Below, piece after piece: positions 12,934 to 23,525 of a DNA stretch of 64,000 bases; the first letter of the stretch is position 1, and each line of letters starts with the position of its first letter. The DNA is from Saccharomycodes ludwigii (lineage: Eukaryota > Ascomycota > Saccharomycetes > Saccharomycodales > Saccharomycodaceae). The notes beneath the pieces were generated by a model. That model saw nothing but the letters and a program-made list of their open reading frames with translations, had not been told where the DNA came from and ran no database searches. The position numbers were made by a program, and so were the translations under genes. The stretch lies in the NCBI RefSeq assembly GCF_020623625.1, contig NC_060200.1, positions 690,001 to 754,000 of the forward strand, in the 5' to 3' direction.

Positions 12934-15921
12934 TTATGTTTTTGTCTTTTTTTTCAATTTATATTCTTCGATTTGGTTCTTTAATTCAGTATTTGGGATG
13001 ACATCTTCCAACTTCAAAGGCATTCTATTAAATGGATCGGTAGAATCACTCAATAAATGCTGCTTGATTGTATTTCTATCAATGCTAACCTTAGACGTGG
13101 GCAAAATAACAGGATCTGTCATAATGGTGAACATCAATGGATCCAAAAACTCATCAGGACAATCATTCATTTCCAAATCTTGTTCTTCTTCTGCTAGTTT
13201 TTCTTCCTGTGCTGCATTAGCAAAATCAATAAGCTTTTGAGAAAATTCGTCATTAATAAACCCAATTTTATCACGTAAAATTTGAACAGCTTTATCGAAA
13301 AACTCTCTATGAAAAGATCTTCCATCCTTAGCAACTGCTGCAACAAAGCTTTCCTCATCCGACAAATTAATATACACTGTACATAAATCTTTTAATAGTG
13401 TTTTGGGATTAAAGGAATATTTCTCAGGATTTTTAACAATTAGCTCTCTACATTTTGGACCTACTAAACATTCCAAATTATAATCTAACATGCTGGCTAA
13501 TCGGTCCACAATTTCGGGAATAGTAAAGGCACCAGGAATATCCCGTGTAAACGTGTTAAACAAAAGCATCGATTTATCAGAAAGCCCACAAGAAGATCTG
13601 GCCTGTCTACCAGCACTTTTCAATTTAGAAAGTAGCTCTTCCATATTCTCCTCCCTCATTGACAGTCTACCTTCCTTTCTACGATTCAATTCTTGTTGAA
13701 TATTATGCACTTCCTGTAAACTAGACAACCCTTCATCCAATAGAAAAGTTAAATCATTTAGCATGCGCGCAATAAACCTTGTGAAAAAATCAGGATTCGT
13801 TCTCGATTGTAGGATTAATTGCGACTTGTAATTTGGTATCTTATATAACTGTTCTAATATTAAAGATATGTGATATCTACTATTGAATTTGTCATAGAAT
13901 TGAGATGAAGATCCCGTTTTCTCTACAATAACATAAAAGTCCAATAAACTGAACAATAGGTGTTTCAAGCACAATTCATTGCTAGATAAAATATCAATTA
14001 AAAACCCTTGTGCAAAGTCACTGGTAGTAATATTGTTGTTACTATTATTATGACCACCATTTTGTGGTAAACAACCCATAGATAAAACATTTACCATTTT
14101 GCCCTTTAAGTGGGGGTTTGAAATTAGTTCGGGACAACGCAATATAACAGTGCATAATTCGATAAACGAGTGCGTTCTAGGTGCTTTATTGACTATGGGA
14201 GACACATAGAACCTTGAACTATATTGACAATAATTAACTAATCCTTCGATTAAATATTCTGGGTAATACTTGAATGGAACTGGTGCATTCTCTCTTAGAT
14301 ACTCAAAATTATCCACATTTTCAACACCCAGTTGATCTGGAATTAGTGGCAAGCTAATTTGTTTTGCTGGATAAGTGTGGGTAGGATCAATGACTCTAAT
14401 TAAAAACGTTGCTGCGCCACACACAAACTCAAAAAGTTCTAATTGAATGGATTTATTGACAGAAAGCCCCTGAAATGCTTTCCTTTGTGCCTTGAAAGTA
14501 ACAATCTGATCACTCATTTTTTCAATTTTCGAATTTAGCATAGATTGCATAAAAGATGGTGTGTTGGGTGCATTTTTAAATTTCAAAGCCTTATTGTATT
14601 CCTCTATGATAAATTTGATATGTCTTTCCAATTTGTCGTCCTGCAAAATAGCTCCCCCAATGCCATAATGCAAATAGGTTAATGTCAAAAAAAAACAATC
14701 AGATATGAAATTTGGTCTTTTTAAATCATTGCTACCATTGTTAGCAAAATAGTCTTGTGCCTCTTTAATGTCACTGTTCATACATGACTCATTGCTTATA
14801 TCAATAAACAAATGGTTGACATTATTAAAATAATTCATATCAATCTTATTCAATTTAGTGTAAGTTATGTCCAAAAATGGCATTGAAAACCTAGCTAATA
14901 ATATAAGAATATTACACATAAAAGCGTCGCTAGATAACTTTCTGACATCGGCATGGTCGCCTCTACGTAAATGATTAGCATTGACTATGTCACCAAAATA
15001 TTTGATCAAGTCGGTCCTAGATGTTTCACCAGCACGTAATAATTTATCAGTAATGAAAAATAATCTGTTCAAAATAACATTATGTTCTGTTTGTAAAGTT
15101 TCGTGTATTCTATTTGATTCCAAAGTATCCTCATTAGAACGATCGTCTTCTGCTAAGGAAATATTTGCAGAAACAACCTTGTAATACATTTTAGAGGCTA
15201 CCTTAATTTGCAGTGGCGACAAACTTAGAATAGGACCTAAGAGAGTCTTTCTTTCTAAATCTGGCGTGGCTATACGGGAAAAGCATGAGAAAGAATCAAT
15301 TTGGGTAAAAATACAGGCACAAGGTTTGATAGAAACAAAAAATTCAAAGATGGATAGGACTTGGCTATACTTTAAACTATCCATCATGTCTAAATCGCTC
15401 ATTAATCCCAATAAAGTGTTGAAGAAATTGTTTAAAAAAGTCAAAGTTTCACCTTGTTCAATACTTTTCAAAACAATAGAGTATAAAAATGCAGTGTAAT
15501 CATCGTACCTGGATAGTATTTTTTTAACATACGACCTAAAAACCGATCCCTCTTCTTCCTCTCCTTGGCCGGTATGAATACAGCAGAAATCCTCAATTTG
15601 AAAAATAACTAAGCCATAATTGGAAATCAAACTTTGAATCATATTTAAATCATTTTCATTTTCAGCAGGTAAAATTCTTTTAAACCTATCGCATTCGCTG
15701 TAACAATTATTAAGGTAATCAATAGGCGATACGCGTAAATTTTCATTTTCAGTTAATTGATAAATCAAGATAGAGTCTATTAAATCTATAGTTAATGTGC
15801 TGTTTTCCGGTATATCTTCGGTGTTTATAAAGGTGTATTCAGCAGAATTTTGAATATCATGTTTTTGATTGTTGGTATATATTTTAAAAATATCTTCAAT
15901 AACAGATTCTTGCAATGTCAT
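12934..15921 (-). CDS. UFD2: Ufd2, U-box E4 ubiquitin-chain elongation factor
   Basis: The product has 995 residues (S. cerevisiae 961). Ufd2 binds Cdc48 and extends short ubiquitin chains on substrates before proteasome delivery. The long helical Ufd2 core fills about residues 1-900. The C-terminal U-box (about 923-990) is clear: DEFLDPLMFTIMTDPVILP, then IDRNTIKQHLLSDSTDPFNR, then L..VIPN..LK..I. The tail ends in a Lys-rich stretch. It is convergent with RPL35 and divergent from the R3H gene, the same arrangement as RPL35A-UFD2-RBS1 in S. cerevisiae. A PACE-like box (16110-16118) about 190 bases upstream suggests Rpn4 control. The start is the first ATG after a T27-type run. Confidence 0.95.
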   Translation of the reverse strand: MTLQESVIEDIFKIYTNNQKHDIQNSAEYTFINTEDIPENSTLTIDLIDSILIYQLTENENLRVSPIDYLNNCYSECDRFKRILPAENENDLNMIQSLISNYGLVIFQIEDFCCIHTGQGEEEEGSVFRSYVKKILSRYDDYTAFLYSIVLKSIEQGETLTFLNNFFNTLLGLMSDLDMMDSLKYSQVLSIFEFFVSIKPCACIFTQIDSFSCFSRIATPDLERKTLLGPILSLSPLQIKVASKMYYKVVSANISLAEDDRSNEDTLESNRIHETLQTEHNVILNRLFFITDKLLRAGETSRTDLIKYFGDIVNANHLRRGDHADVRKLSSDAFMCNILILLARFSMPFLDITYTKLNKIDMNYFNNVNHLFIDISNESCMNSDIKEAQDYFANNGSNDLKRPNFISDCFFLTLTYLHYGIGGAILQDDKLERHIKFIIEEYNKALKFKNAPNTPSFMQSMLNSKIEKMSDQIVTFKAQRKAFQGLSVNKSIQLELFEFVCGAATFLIRVIDPTHTYPAKQISLPLIPDQLGVENVDNFEYLRENAPVPFKYYPEYLIEGLVNYCQYSSRFYVSPIVNKAPRTHSFIELCTVILRCPELISNPHLKGKMVNVLSMGCLPQNGGHNNSNNNITTSDFAQGFLIDILSSNELCLKHLLFSLLDFYVIVEKTGSSSQFYDKFNSRYHISLILEQLYKIPNYKSQLILQSRTNPDFFTRFIARMLNDLTFLLDEGLSSLQEVHNIQQELNRRKEGRLSMREENMEELLSKLKSAGRQARSSCGLSDKSMLLFNTFTRDIPGAFTIPEIVDRLASMLDYNLECLVGPKCRELIVKNPEKYSFNPKTLLKDLCTVYINLSDEESFVAAVAKDGRSFHREFFDKAVQILRDKIGFINDEFSQKLIDFANAAQEEKLAEEEQDLEMNDCPDEFLDPLMFTIMTDPVILPTSKVSIDRNTIKQHLLSDSTDPFNRMPLKLEDVIPNTELKNQIEEYKLKKKTKT

Positions 15922-15949
15922 TATTTACCTAATTAGAAAGGTATTGATT

Positions 15950-15983
<34 letters not shown>

Positions 15984-16109
15984 ATACTCCTTATCTATGG
16001 TGATTAGAACTAAGTTTTTATAAAGAGAAAATTACTTTTATATGTATTATACACGATGAAATACAAAAATGAAATTGGAAACCAAAAAAAAAAAAAAAAA
16101 AAGAAAAAA

Positions 16110-16118
16110 AGTGGCAAA
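16110..16118 (+). promoter_or_regulatory. PACE-like Rpn4 element upstream of UFD2
   Basis: AGTGGCAAA is one base from the PACE core GGTGGCAAA bound by Rpn4, and is a variant I recall as being in use. It lies 189 bases upstream of the UFD2 start. Confidence 0.5.
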
Positions 16119-16204
16119 AAAAAAAAAATGTATCAAAGAAAAAACATCACCTTACAATAAGAAAAAGTTGGTAATCTGTAAAGACAAATGGTAAGCTTTA
16201 AGTG

Positions 16205-16211
16205 CGGGTAA
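16205..16211 (+). promoter_or_regulatory. Reb1-type site (CGGGTAA)
   Basis: Exact match to the Reb1 core TTACCCG on the minus strand, in the middle of a divergent promoter, where general regulatory factors usually set nucleosome-free regions. Confidence 0.45.
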
Positions 16212-16768
16212 TATTTTTTATAAACCTCAAAGTCTGAAAATAAATCAAAGCGAAGCTCTTTTTAATATCGGTCAATCTTTGAAGTTTTTCTTGGTGATTT
16301 TATATATTTGTTATCTATAATAAAAATAGTAATCCATCAATCAACAATAACAATAATTATATTTAATATATATTAAGATGTCCGAAGGTTATTTCATGCT
16401 TTTTTTTTTTTAAAATGGAAACTAAGCCTTTCGGGTTTCGGCTTGTTTGTTCCAGTGTGTATTGTATTTGTTTTGAATATGTACATATATTTGGCATACT
16501 TTTCCAGTTGCTGTCAAGCGAAAAGGGTATTTCCCGTTCGCTCTGTGTGTTATAATAAAAACAATAGTAATAATAATATGGTGTGGCTTAGTAATAGTGT
16601 GTTATCTTTAATCTTTTGTTGTTACTGATTTTATGGATCTTTCTCTTCCTTTTTTTCTTTTTTTTTTTTTTTTTTTTTATTGCCCTCTCCTCTCATAAAA
16701 TAGAGATATTTTCATGACATTACCACAATTAGAAACTATAAAAAGAAAAATAAAGATAAAGATAAAAT

Positions 16769-18994
16769 ATGTATGATAAATTGACTTCACCTATCAAGTT
16801 AGCTTTAGTTAAAGATGAAGATAGAGATTTTGTATTATCATTAGAAGCATCTATTTTAAATTTTATTAAGAGTAACGATGATACCGATAATAATCCTATA
16901 ACAGATCATAATTGTGCTGGTATTATCGCTAAGAAGGATGAAAATAACCATGTAGAATGCTTATATTTAGAACCTAATTTAAACTCTTATTACAGACTAC
17001 TGTCTCATCAAATAGCCGAATATTATGGTTTACAGCATTTTCTAATTAAAAGAAAAAATCTAATTATGTTGAAAAAGAGGAAAACAGAAAATGACAGTTC
17101 CCGGTCCTTAGTATTACCCGATAAATTAAGGGACATTTCAATTGCTAACTTGAAAAAAGACTTGATTACAAATGGATATTATACTGTACAAAATGAACTA
17201 AATAATACTACTGCTATTACCAGTTCTAAAAAAGATATACAAGAAAATGATCAGAGTGCTGTAAAAAACAAAAATGTAGAATATCGTTCTGATTCACCTC
17301 AACCCCATGATTTTGAAACCTCTAGCTATAAAATAGAATTACAAGAAAGACAGCAAATATATTACACTGATAATTACATCAATGCTAATAGTAGTAATGG
17401 CAATAAAAGGGGAGGTAATTATATTAGTATTAATGGATATTCCAGTAAAAATAACCATGAAAATAATATCAGCAAAATTAATAATAATAATGGCATGGTT
17501 TCAAATAACAAGGCTCACGCATACCAAAAATATTATAGCGGTACCGTAACTAACAAAACTAAAAATTACTGCAATAATAATAACCTCAATTATAAACATA
17601 TGTCACTAAATAATACTAACACAAACACTTTCCTAAATAGTCAAAATCAGATGTGGGTTCCAATGGTTTATCAGCACCGAGCACCAATACCAATCATACA
17701 GACTGTTATGCCACAACACAATAAGAATATTACGGATACTCGGCACTTTATTCCTATTCGACTTAATAATAATGCTAATACAGTCATATCATCAACTCCT
17801 TATTCTTCTTATTCGCCCGTTAATAGTGAACATGTTTTGAGTCATTCGTCTACCTCTATGCGACTATTGAATGTTATGTCACAAGATACTGATATTGGTA
17901 CCATTTCCGAAATCGATCACCAAAATGAAAATAGGTTTGAAGTTCTTGAACAGGAACAAGGAAAGTTTGTAACTAATAGCGAGAGTCACAACATAGGTGA
18001 TGTGGATGCTGGCGATAATGGTAATACAAAAAATGTAGAGAATAAGAAAACCTCTTTTGTTTTAGAAAGCAATAACAACAAAAATATTGACAAAAATGTT
18101 AAAAATGATACTACTATAACTTTTAATAGTGTGCATGATGTTTCTTTAGGTACTAATGAGTCGTATAAAAAAGTTACTGGTGATGATAGCGATAGTACTG
18201 GTAGTAGCGATGGTAACAATGGTGGTATCAGTTGTGCTAGTAGTACTAGTAGTGGTAATAGCTCTTTTAATAATACATCTTATAATTATCAAGAATATGC
18301 TTATTGTGGGAGGAATTATGATATTAATAATAATGATGGAGTGTACCAATATCATTATCCATATAATAAAGGAAAGATCAATTATAAACAAGATTGTCGC
18401 AATGGTTATAAAAATAATTATAAAAACAAAAACATCAAAAGTGCTTATTACAATAACAATAATAATGCTATTTATAATTGTAATACATTTCCGAGCAACA
18501 ACAATAACGGGAGCAACCAGGAAAATTTTATGTATTTTAGACATCCAAATTTCCAGCAGCAGCAGCAGCAGCAGCAGCAGATGTCAAATTTTTTTCCCAT
18601 ACAAATGCTTTCAGTATCATCTTTGTCGTCTGTTCCGCCCCTTTCATTTGGAATGGTGCTACCATCAACATTTGTGCCGGTGAGTTCCAACAATATGCCA
18701 AATAATATTGTATATAATAACAGTAATTTTGATTTTGCAAAAACAAGAATTGGATATTACGGACAATTTGCGACCAATACTAGTGGAATTACGAGTAACA
18801 CCAATACATATTATTACAATAGTCATGTGCATACTTGTGATAATAGATTCGCAATGAAATATGGAAACTATTATTATAATGATAATATTAGAAACAACTT
18901 TGGTAGAAATAATATCAAGTTGAGCAGTAAACAAGGACACAACAGGAATGATGGTAATATTTTTTATACCAGTGAAAAAATTGTACAAGAATAA
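16769..18994 (+). CDS. RBS1: R3H-domain RNA-binding protein, Rbs1-like
   Basis: The product has 741 residues (S. cerevisiae Rbs1 is about 460). The N-terminal 130 residues form an R3H-SUZ unit: LEPNLNSYYRLLSHQIAEYYG places the diagnostic Arg76 and His80 three residues apart, followed by the basic LKKRK and a SUZ-like stretch. In S. cerevisiae Rbs1 promotes RNA polymerase III assembly and binds mRNA. The rest is Asn/Tyr/Ser-rich low complexity with a run of nine Gln (CAG repeat 18554-18580), likely disordered and condensate-prone. Its place beside UFD2, divergently transcribed, matches RBS1. Identity rests on the R3H domain plus position; the long tail cannot be aligned by eye. Confidence 0.75.
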   Translation: MYDKLTSPIKLALVKDEDRDFVLSLEASILNFIKSNDDTDNNPITDHNCAGIIAKKDENNHVECLYLEPNLNSYYRLLSHQIAEYYGLQHFLIKRKNLIMLKKRKTENDSSRSLVLPDKLRDISIANLKKDLITNGYYTVQNELNNTTAITSSKKDIQENDQSAVKNKNVEYRSDSPQPHDFETSSYKIELQERQQIYYTDNYINANSSNGNKRGGNYISINGYSSKNNHENNISKINNNNGMVSNNKAHAYQKYYSGTVTNKTKNYCNNNNLNYKHMSLNNTNTNTFLNSQNQMWVPMVYQHRAPIPIIQTVMPQHNKNITDTRHFIPIRLNNNANTVISSTPYSSYSPVNSEHVLSHSSTSMRLLNVMSQDTDIGTISEIDHQNENRFEVLEQEQGKFVTNSESHNIGDVDAGDNGNTKNVENKKTSFVLESNNNKNIDKNVKNDTTITFNSVHDVSLGTNESYKKVTGDDSDSTGSSDGNNGGISCASSTSSGNSSFNNTSYNYQEYAYCGRNYDINNNDGVYQYHYPYNKGKINYKQDCRNGYKNNYKNKNIKSAYYNNNNNAIYNCNTFPSNNNNGSNQENFMYFRHPNFQQQQQQQQQMSNFFPIQMLSVSSLSSVPPLSFGMVLPSTFVPVSSNNMPNNIVYNNSNFDFAKTRIGYYGQFATNTSGITSNTNTYYYNSHVHTCDNRFAMKYGNYYYNDNIRNNFGRNNIKLSSKQGHNRNDGNIFYTSEKIVQE
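18554..18580 (+). repeat. (CAG)9 repeat coding polyglutamine
   Basis: Nine pure CAG codons inside the R3H gene, without CAA interruption, so prone to length change. Confidence 0.9.
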
Positions 18995-19280
18995 TGAACT
19001 TCGTATTTCCTCTTTATTTTTATGAGATTTGTATACTCACTTACATAAGAATTTATACAGGATTACCCTTCCCTTTTACTCTCCTTTACAAATAATAAGA
19101 TGAAAAAAAAATAGTAGTTAAGGAAAATCCAAAACAAATACCTGTTATATTCTTGAAAATAGCAATACAATAGTAATAATATTCAAAAATAAACGATTGA
19201 GCTATTTCACATTTTTTCCCTTCTTTTTCGTCTTTTTAATATATTTTTCCACGTCAAAAATATATATTTATGCGATTAAA

Positions 19281-19916
19281 TCATCCCTTAACTATTTCTA
19301 CACCCCAATTCAAAGTTAAATGGTTAACCTTATCATCATCAATAAATTTTGAGACAGCACTGTATGAACCTCTAGCTAAAAATCCAGTAGGAGCTTCAAC
19401 TTCGGGTAATGTCACAATATATTCTTGTTTATTGACAGTATTGGGGGCATAAGAACCTAATTGGTCATCAATTTTATCAATTGGGATCCCAGCTTTTTTA
19501 ATATATTGAACGTATCTTAAACCAGTAATAATTTCGTGTTGAATTTTAAAAGTAATTCTTAGGTTAAAAACAGATCCTTCTTTAATTTTGTGTTTAGTCT
19601 TACTTAATTTTTCAATAGTTTCATCGTTAGTTAAATCAAATAAAATTGGTTTGCGAGGGTCGGTAGAGACAACCAATTCTATTTTCTTAATAACAACTTG
19701 TCTCTTATCAGATGGATATTCTAAAGGTAATATTTTACCTGTATTTAAGCCTAATGATTCTTTCCATTTAGTTAGTGATTCATCCTCGGCATCTAGTTTG
19801 GCGTATTCTTGCAAGGATTTCTTGTTGGTCACTTTATAGGTGTCTTGATATTCATGCTCGTCATCATCATTAGAAAAGTCCGCCTCTGTTGGGGGACTGT
19901 TATTATTTCTAGACAT
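19281..19916 (-). CDS. RDI1: Rho GDP-dissociation inhibitor
   Basis: The product has 211 residues (S. cerevisiae Rdi1 202). It extracts prenylated Cdc42 and Rho1 from membranes and holds them in the cytosol. The sequence shows the acidic N-terminal arm, the SLTKWKESLG segment, then the immunoglobulin-like domain (about residues 70-211) with KEGSVFNLRITFKIQHEIITGLRY in pieces, GSYAP, PTGFLARGSYSA, and the LNWGVEIVKG C-terminus typical of the family. It lies between RBS1 and PPH21/22; in S. cerevisiae RDI1 neighbours PPH21, while RBS1 neighbours PPH22, so this gene is part of the interleaved order. The stop-side gap to the R3H gene is only 286 bases (convergent). Confidence 0.96.
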   Translation of the reverse strand: MSRNNNSPPTEADFSNDDDEHEYQDTYKVTNKKSLQEYAKLDAEDESLTKWKESLGLNTGKILPLEYPSDKRQVVIKKIELVVSTDPRKPILFDLTNDETIEKLSKTKHKIKEGSVFNLRITFKIQHEIITGLRYVQYIKKAGIPIDKIDDQLGSYAPNTVNKQEYIVTLPEVEAPTGFLARGSYSAVSKFIDDDKVNHLTLNWGVEIVKG

Positions 19917-21020
19917 TTTAGTCGAGTATATGTATATATATATATATTGGTGAAAATGATAATATTATAAAAAATAATAATAATAATAAAAGGGAAAAAA
20001 AAAGCAGCTGGTGGTTTTATGTAGTTAGTTATTGAGTTATATCATAGTGGCATTTTTAAAAATAAAAAAAAAAAGAAAAGGGGGTGGAAAAAAAAAAAAA
20101 AAAAAAAAAAATTTATATTTTCGTTACTTAAAATCTCAAATTGTTTATTTTTCCAAGTTGAATTTTACCGTTGAAAAAAAAAAGTATCTATAATATTTAT
20201 ATGTGTTTATGTATATGAAAGCCAAAAAAATTAAAAAATCCTAGGGACAAAAGTTCTTTGTATGATATGCAGTACAATGAGCAACAATATTTAAGCATAA
20301 CAATCAAACAAATACTTTAATAAGAAATATTATGCTGGCCTATGCTGTCCCCCTCCCTTCCACGAACAAAACTAGAATGAACTTTTGATAATAAATATTA
20401 AAGCTTGATTGCCTGAATTATCAACAATACATAACCCATCTTTAGGTATTAAGGATTTCATTCCGGGTAATATTTAGGAGAGTTGCTTGCTCCATTGAAA
20501 GAAAAAAGTGATAGAAGGAGCGGACAATGTAAACAAAATCCGTGATTAATGACAAACAAAGTCCGAACAACAAATGCGATTCCTACATTTTATGTATGCG
20601 CAAGGATTTAACTCTTTTTTTTTCTTAAAGTTTTCTGTAACTCAAAAGAAGCAATGGAATTATTTCATTCTATTCTATTCGCTTATCTCCGGATGCCTTT
20701 TTTGTTTTTCTTTATCTTATAAAAGGGAAGGAAAAAGCTCACATAATAACTACAATGAATATCAAGAGATCTAATTTTTATCTGTTGTTTACCTGATAGC
20801 ATAAGCCAAAAGGTTTTATCTAAGGGGGAAAAAAAAGTTCATTAAGTAATTATCTGCATATCATTGTAAATCGCTTTTTATTTTGTTCTTGAATATTACA
20901 TAGTTATCGTATTATTATCATATATATATATATATATATATCAAAGGTTTCTCTTCCTGTATGATAATAATTATTATCACCTATTAATTTATAATAGTAA
21001 TAACAAAACTCGGATGCGTT
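19917..21020. other. Intergenic region, RDI1 / OHCU-like gene
   Basis: Divergent promoter region of 1.1 kb. It holds poly-A runs, a dispersed repeat copy (about 20274-20480) and a TA microsatellite (20921-20941). A frame at 20574-20774 has no recognisable protein features. Confidence 0.55.
20274..20480 (+). repeat. Dispersed repeat, copy 1 (possible LTR-derived relic)
   Basis: It aligns by eye with 62229-62398: shared CAATATTTAAGC, CAATCAAA, AGAATGAACT, ATCAACAATAC, ACCCATCTTTA and CCGGGTAATA in the same order and spacing, except for an extra segment of about 36 bases here after 20392. The overall match is roughly three quarters of bases. The unit contains a Reb1-type CGGGTAA. It may be a degraded solo LTR or a conserved promoter module; termini are not clear. 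Confidence 0.55.
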
Positions 21021-21779
21021 ATGGATATTTTTTCAACTCAAAAAAAACAATCCCAACTAGAAAGTAAAAGTCCTAATAACAATAATAATAATAATAATAT
21101 GTCATTACCTCCATTTAACGAATTTATTTCATCCCAAACATCATTGTCTCAGAAAATTAAAGTTATTGATATATTATTTGAACATAGCGATTCATTAATA
21201 TTCTTTATTTTAAAGCACAAAGTTTTCAAGATTGCTAATGACCAAGATATTGGCAATGTTCTTAGAGATAGTAAGGATGGCAAAAGTAACATAATAATGA
21301 TTGACACATACCCGAAATACATTGAATTAGTGAGACAAAGACTATTAACCATTGTTGATCTGGCTGAACAAGAGGGTATTTCGTCTTTTAAAATAGACCA
21401 TCTAACGGATATTATTGGTTCTCATCCAAGATTAGGAGGATCATCGTCAAACAAAACTTGCGCCAATACTTTAAATGGTGGTACTGAAGACATAAGCATA
21501 CACTCTTTGAACGAACAAAAAAGTTTAAATTCCAAGGATGACCCAGAAACAAACAAAAAATTAATTGCATTGAATGATGAGTATGAATCAAGATATGAAG
21601 GCTTGAAATTTGTGTGTTTTGTTAATGGGAGAACTAGAGCTAAGATTATTCAAATTATGGAAAGTAGAATCAATAGTGGAAATAGTTGGTTTGATGAAGT
21701 TAGAATTGGTATCAATGAGATGTGTGATATTGCTATCGATAGGGCTAAAAAGTATACTGATAACAAACAATATTTATGA
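21021..21779 (+). CDS. OHCU-decarboxylase-fold protein
   Basis: The product has 252 residues. The segments SHPRLGG (about 134-140), LNDEYESRYEGLKFVCFVNGR, IIQIMESR and WFDEVRIGINEMCDIAIDRAKK follow the pattern of 2-oxo-4-hydroxy-4-carboxy-5-ureidoimidazoline decarboxylase, the third step of urate to allantoin. The His of the HPxLG motif is present. The N-terminus carries an Asn run (about 19-26). I know no S. cerevisiae equivalent at this place; there RDI1 and PPH21 are direct neighbours, so this gene was lost there or gained here. An out-of-frame ATG at 21014 overlaps the start and could affect translation. Whether it really acts in purine breakdown is untested; no uricase gene is in view. 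Confidence 0.65.
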   Translation: MDIFSTQKKQSQLESKSPNNNNNNNNMSLPPFNEFISSQTSLSQKIKVIDILFEHSDSLIFFILKHKVFKIANDQDIGNVLRDSKDGKSNIIMIDTYPKYIELVRQRLLTIVDLAEQEGISSFKIDHLTDIIGSHPRLGGSSSNKTCANTLNGGTEDISIHSLNEQKSLNSKDDPETNKKLIALNDEYESRYEGLKFVCFVNGRTRAKIIQIMESRINSGNSWFDEVRIGINEMCDIAIDRAKKYTDNKQYL

Positions 21780-22241
21780 AATTCTATATATTCATGTAAT
21801 ACTTTTCTGTATATTTGTAAGCACATGCTATAGTTAAGCATATTATATCAGCTCTTACTTTATTAATAGCAAAAACAAAGGGGGAAAAAATACTTTGAGA
21901 AAAAAAGGTTTCTTTAATGAGATAACATAATAATTATAATGTAACTATATGGGATATAAAAATAAAAGTAGGTAAAAAGCTGCAAAGGGAGAAGAAAGGG
22001 AGTAAATACAAATAGAAGCAAGAAGGGTTATGGCCCAGGTAGCATCTGCAACATATGATTATAAATTATTAACTTTATTACAAGATAAATTTCATCAGAA
22101 ATCCTAAAGTAATCCCAAGTACAATTATATATCAACGCCATACTATTTTCGAGAAAAAAAAAAAAAAAAAAAAAAAAAAAATTAAAAAGATTAAAAAGAT
22201 TAAAAAGATAAAAATAAAGTACATTGACATGTATGCCCACT
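21780..22241. other. Convergent 3' region, OHCU-like gene / PPH21
   Basis: No gene. It contains an A-run near 22155-22180 and three TTAAAAAGA units (22182-22208). Confidence 0.6.
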
Positions 22242-23402
22242 TTACAAAAAATAATCAGGGGTTTTTCTGCTAACGGTTGGCTCACCAGGTCTTACGGCAG
22301 GGTCATATTGTAAAAATTGTCTATTTAAATTTTCATCGACTTCCATAATGGCTGCTTGATTACCACATCTATAGCAATAATTTGGTGCACTAAAAATTGT
22401 AACCACTGATTGATGAGACCAAGCGTAACCCTCTATAACTAATTGATGTGCTCTAGCAATCAAATTCAAATCGTTAGTATGATTAAATTGTTCACTGATA
22501 TCTTGACCAAAAGTGAAACCAGCCCCTCTAGGACTGATCCCCCAACCACCTCTATCGTCTGGATCACTCCACAATAAATCACACATTGGGCCTTCGTGGG
22601 GCACTTCTTGCACTCTATTTAATTCACGAATTTGATCGATGGTTTCGATCATTGGAGATAGTCCCCCATGCAAACAGAAGATCTTATTATCCACCAAAGC
22701 AGTTATAGGGAAATAATCAAATAAATCAGTAAACATTTTCCAAACGTTGGCACTGCCATATTTCCTTAAACATTCATCATAAAACCCGTAAACTTGAGTG
22801 ATTTGTCTTGATTCGTGATTACCTCTTAGTATGGTAATCCTGTTTGGATATCTAACTTTCATACAAACTAGAAAAGAAACTGTTTCTACAGAATAATATC
22901 CTCTATCCACATAGTCCCCCATAAATAAATAATTTGTATCTGGGCATGGCCCTCCGATCTGGAATAGCTCCATCAAATCGTGAAATTGGCCATGAACGTC
23001 CCCACATATAGTCACTGGAACGTTGACTGGCTGTACATTTTGCTCGTATTGTAAAACATCTACTGCCATTTTACATAGCCTAGAAACATCATCTTCCGAA
23101 AGAATTTGGCATTTGCTTAAATGTTCAATCCATTCTTCTAGCTGATTAATATTTGAGCTTGAAGAGGAGGTTGTGTTGTTATTATTAGATTGAGTATTAT
23201 CATGAGTTGTGCTAGTATTCACAGTATCCTTAATGCTGTTGCTTATTATGTCGGATGATGGGGACGAATTTGTTATAGGTGAAGAAGAAGATACGTGTTT
23301 GTTATTTTCAGGGGGATTGGATTCTTTGTTATATGAAGAAGATGATTGTTGTTGTTGACTTTCAATTGCATCATGCATAGGAATATCTGAATCCACGTCC
23401 AT
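22242..23402 (-). CDS. PPH21: PP2A catalytic subunit (Pph21/Pph22)
   Basis: The product has 386 residues (S. cerevisiae Pph21 369, Pph22 377). Ser/Thr phosphatase that works with Tpd3 and Cdc55 or Rts1. The first 85 residues are a Ser/Asn-rich extension typical of the yeast enzymes. The catalytic domain has GDVHGQ (134-139), GDYVDRG (162-168) and RGNHE (193-197), which bind two metal ions. The C-terminus TPDYFL carries the Tyr and terminal Leu that are phosphorylated and carboxymethylated in PP2A. It sits between RDI1 and VMA1, uniting the positions of PPH21 and PPH22, so it is the single unduplicated gene. Confidence 0.96.
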   Translation of the reverse strand: MDVDSDIPMHDAIESQQQQSSSSYNKESNPPENNKHVSSSSPITNSSPSSDIISNSIKDTVNTSTTHDNTQSNNNNTTSSSSSNINQLEEWIEHLSKCQILSEDDVSRLCKMAVDVLQYEQNVQPVNVPVTICGDVHGQFHDLMELFQIGGPCPDTNYLFMGDYVDRGYYSVETVSFLVCMKVRYPNRITILRGNHESRQITQVYGFYDECLRKYGSANVWKMFTDLFDYFPITALVDNKIFCLHGGLSPMIETIDQIRELNRVQEVPHEGPMCDLLWSDPDDRGGWGISPRGAGFTFGQDISEQFNHTNDLNLIARAHQLVIEGYAWSHQSVVTIFSAPNYCYRCGNQAAIMEVDENLNRQFLQYDPAVRPGEPTVSRKTPDYFL

Positions 23403-23480
23403 GTTACCAGTGTTTCTAATTTTTATTTCTATGGAGTTGTCCTGAAGAATACTAAAGTATTAATAATATAGATGGAACGG

Positions 23481-23525
<45 letters not shown>

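Larger units (their letters stand above)
15922..16768. other. Divergent promoter region, UFD2 / R3H gene
   Basis: Shared upstream region of about 850 bases. It contains T and A runs, a PACE-like element (16110-16118), a Reb1-type CGGGTAA (16205-16211) and a CT-rich stretch before the R3H gene. The frame at 16443-16628 lacks any recognisable feature and is not called. Confidence 0.6.

Noticed and set aside
18146-18988. Several frames on both strands within the R3H gene
   Set aside because: They mirror Asn- and Ser-rich repeats (Ile/Ala/Val-rich shadows) and have no family features.
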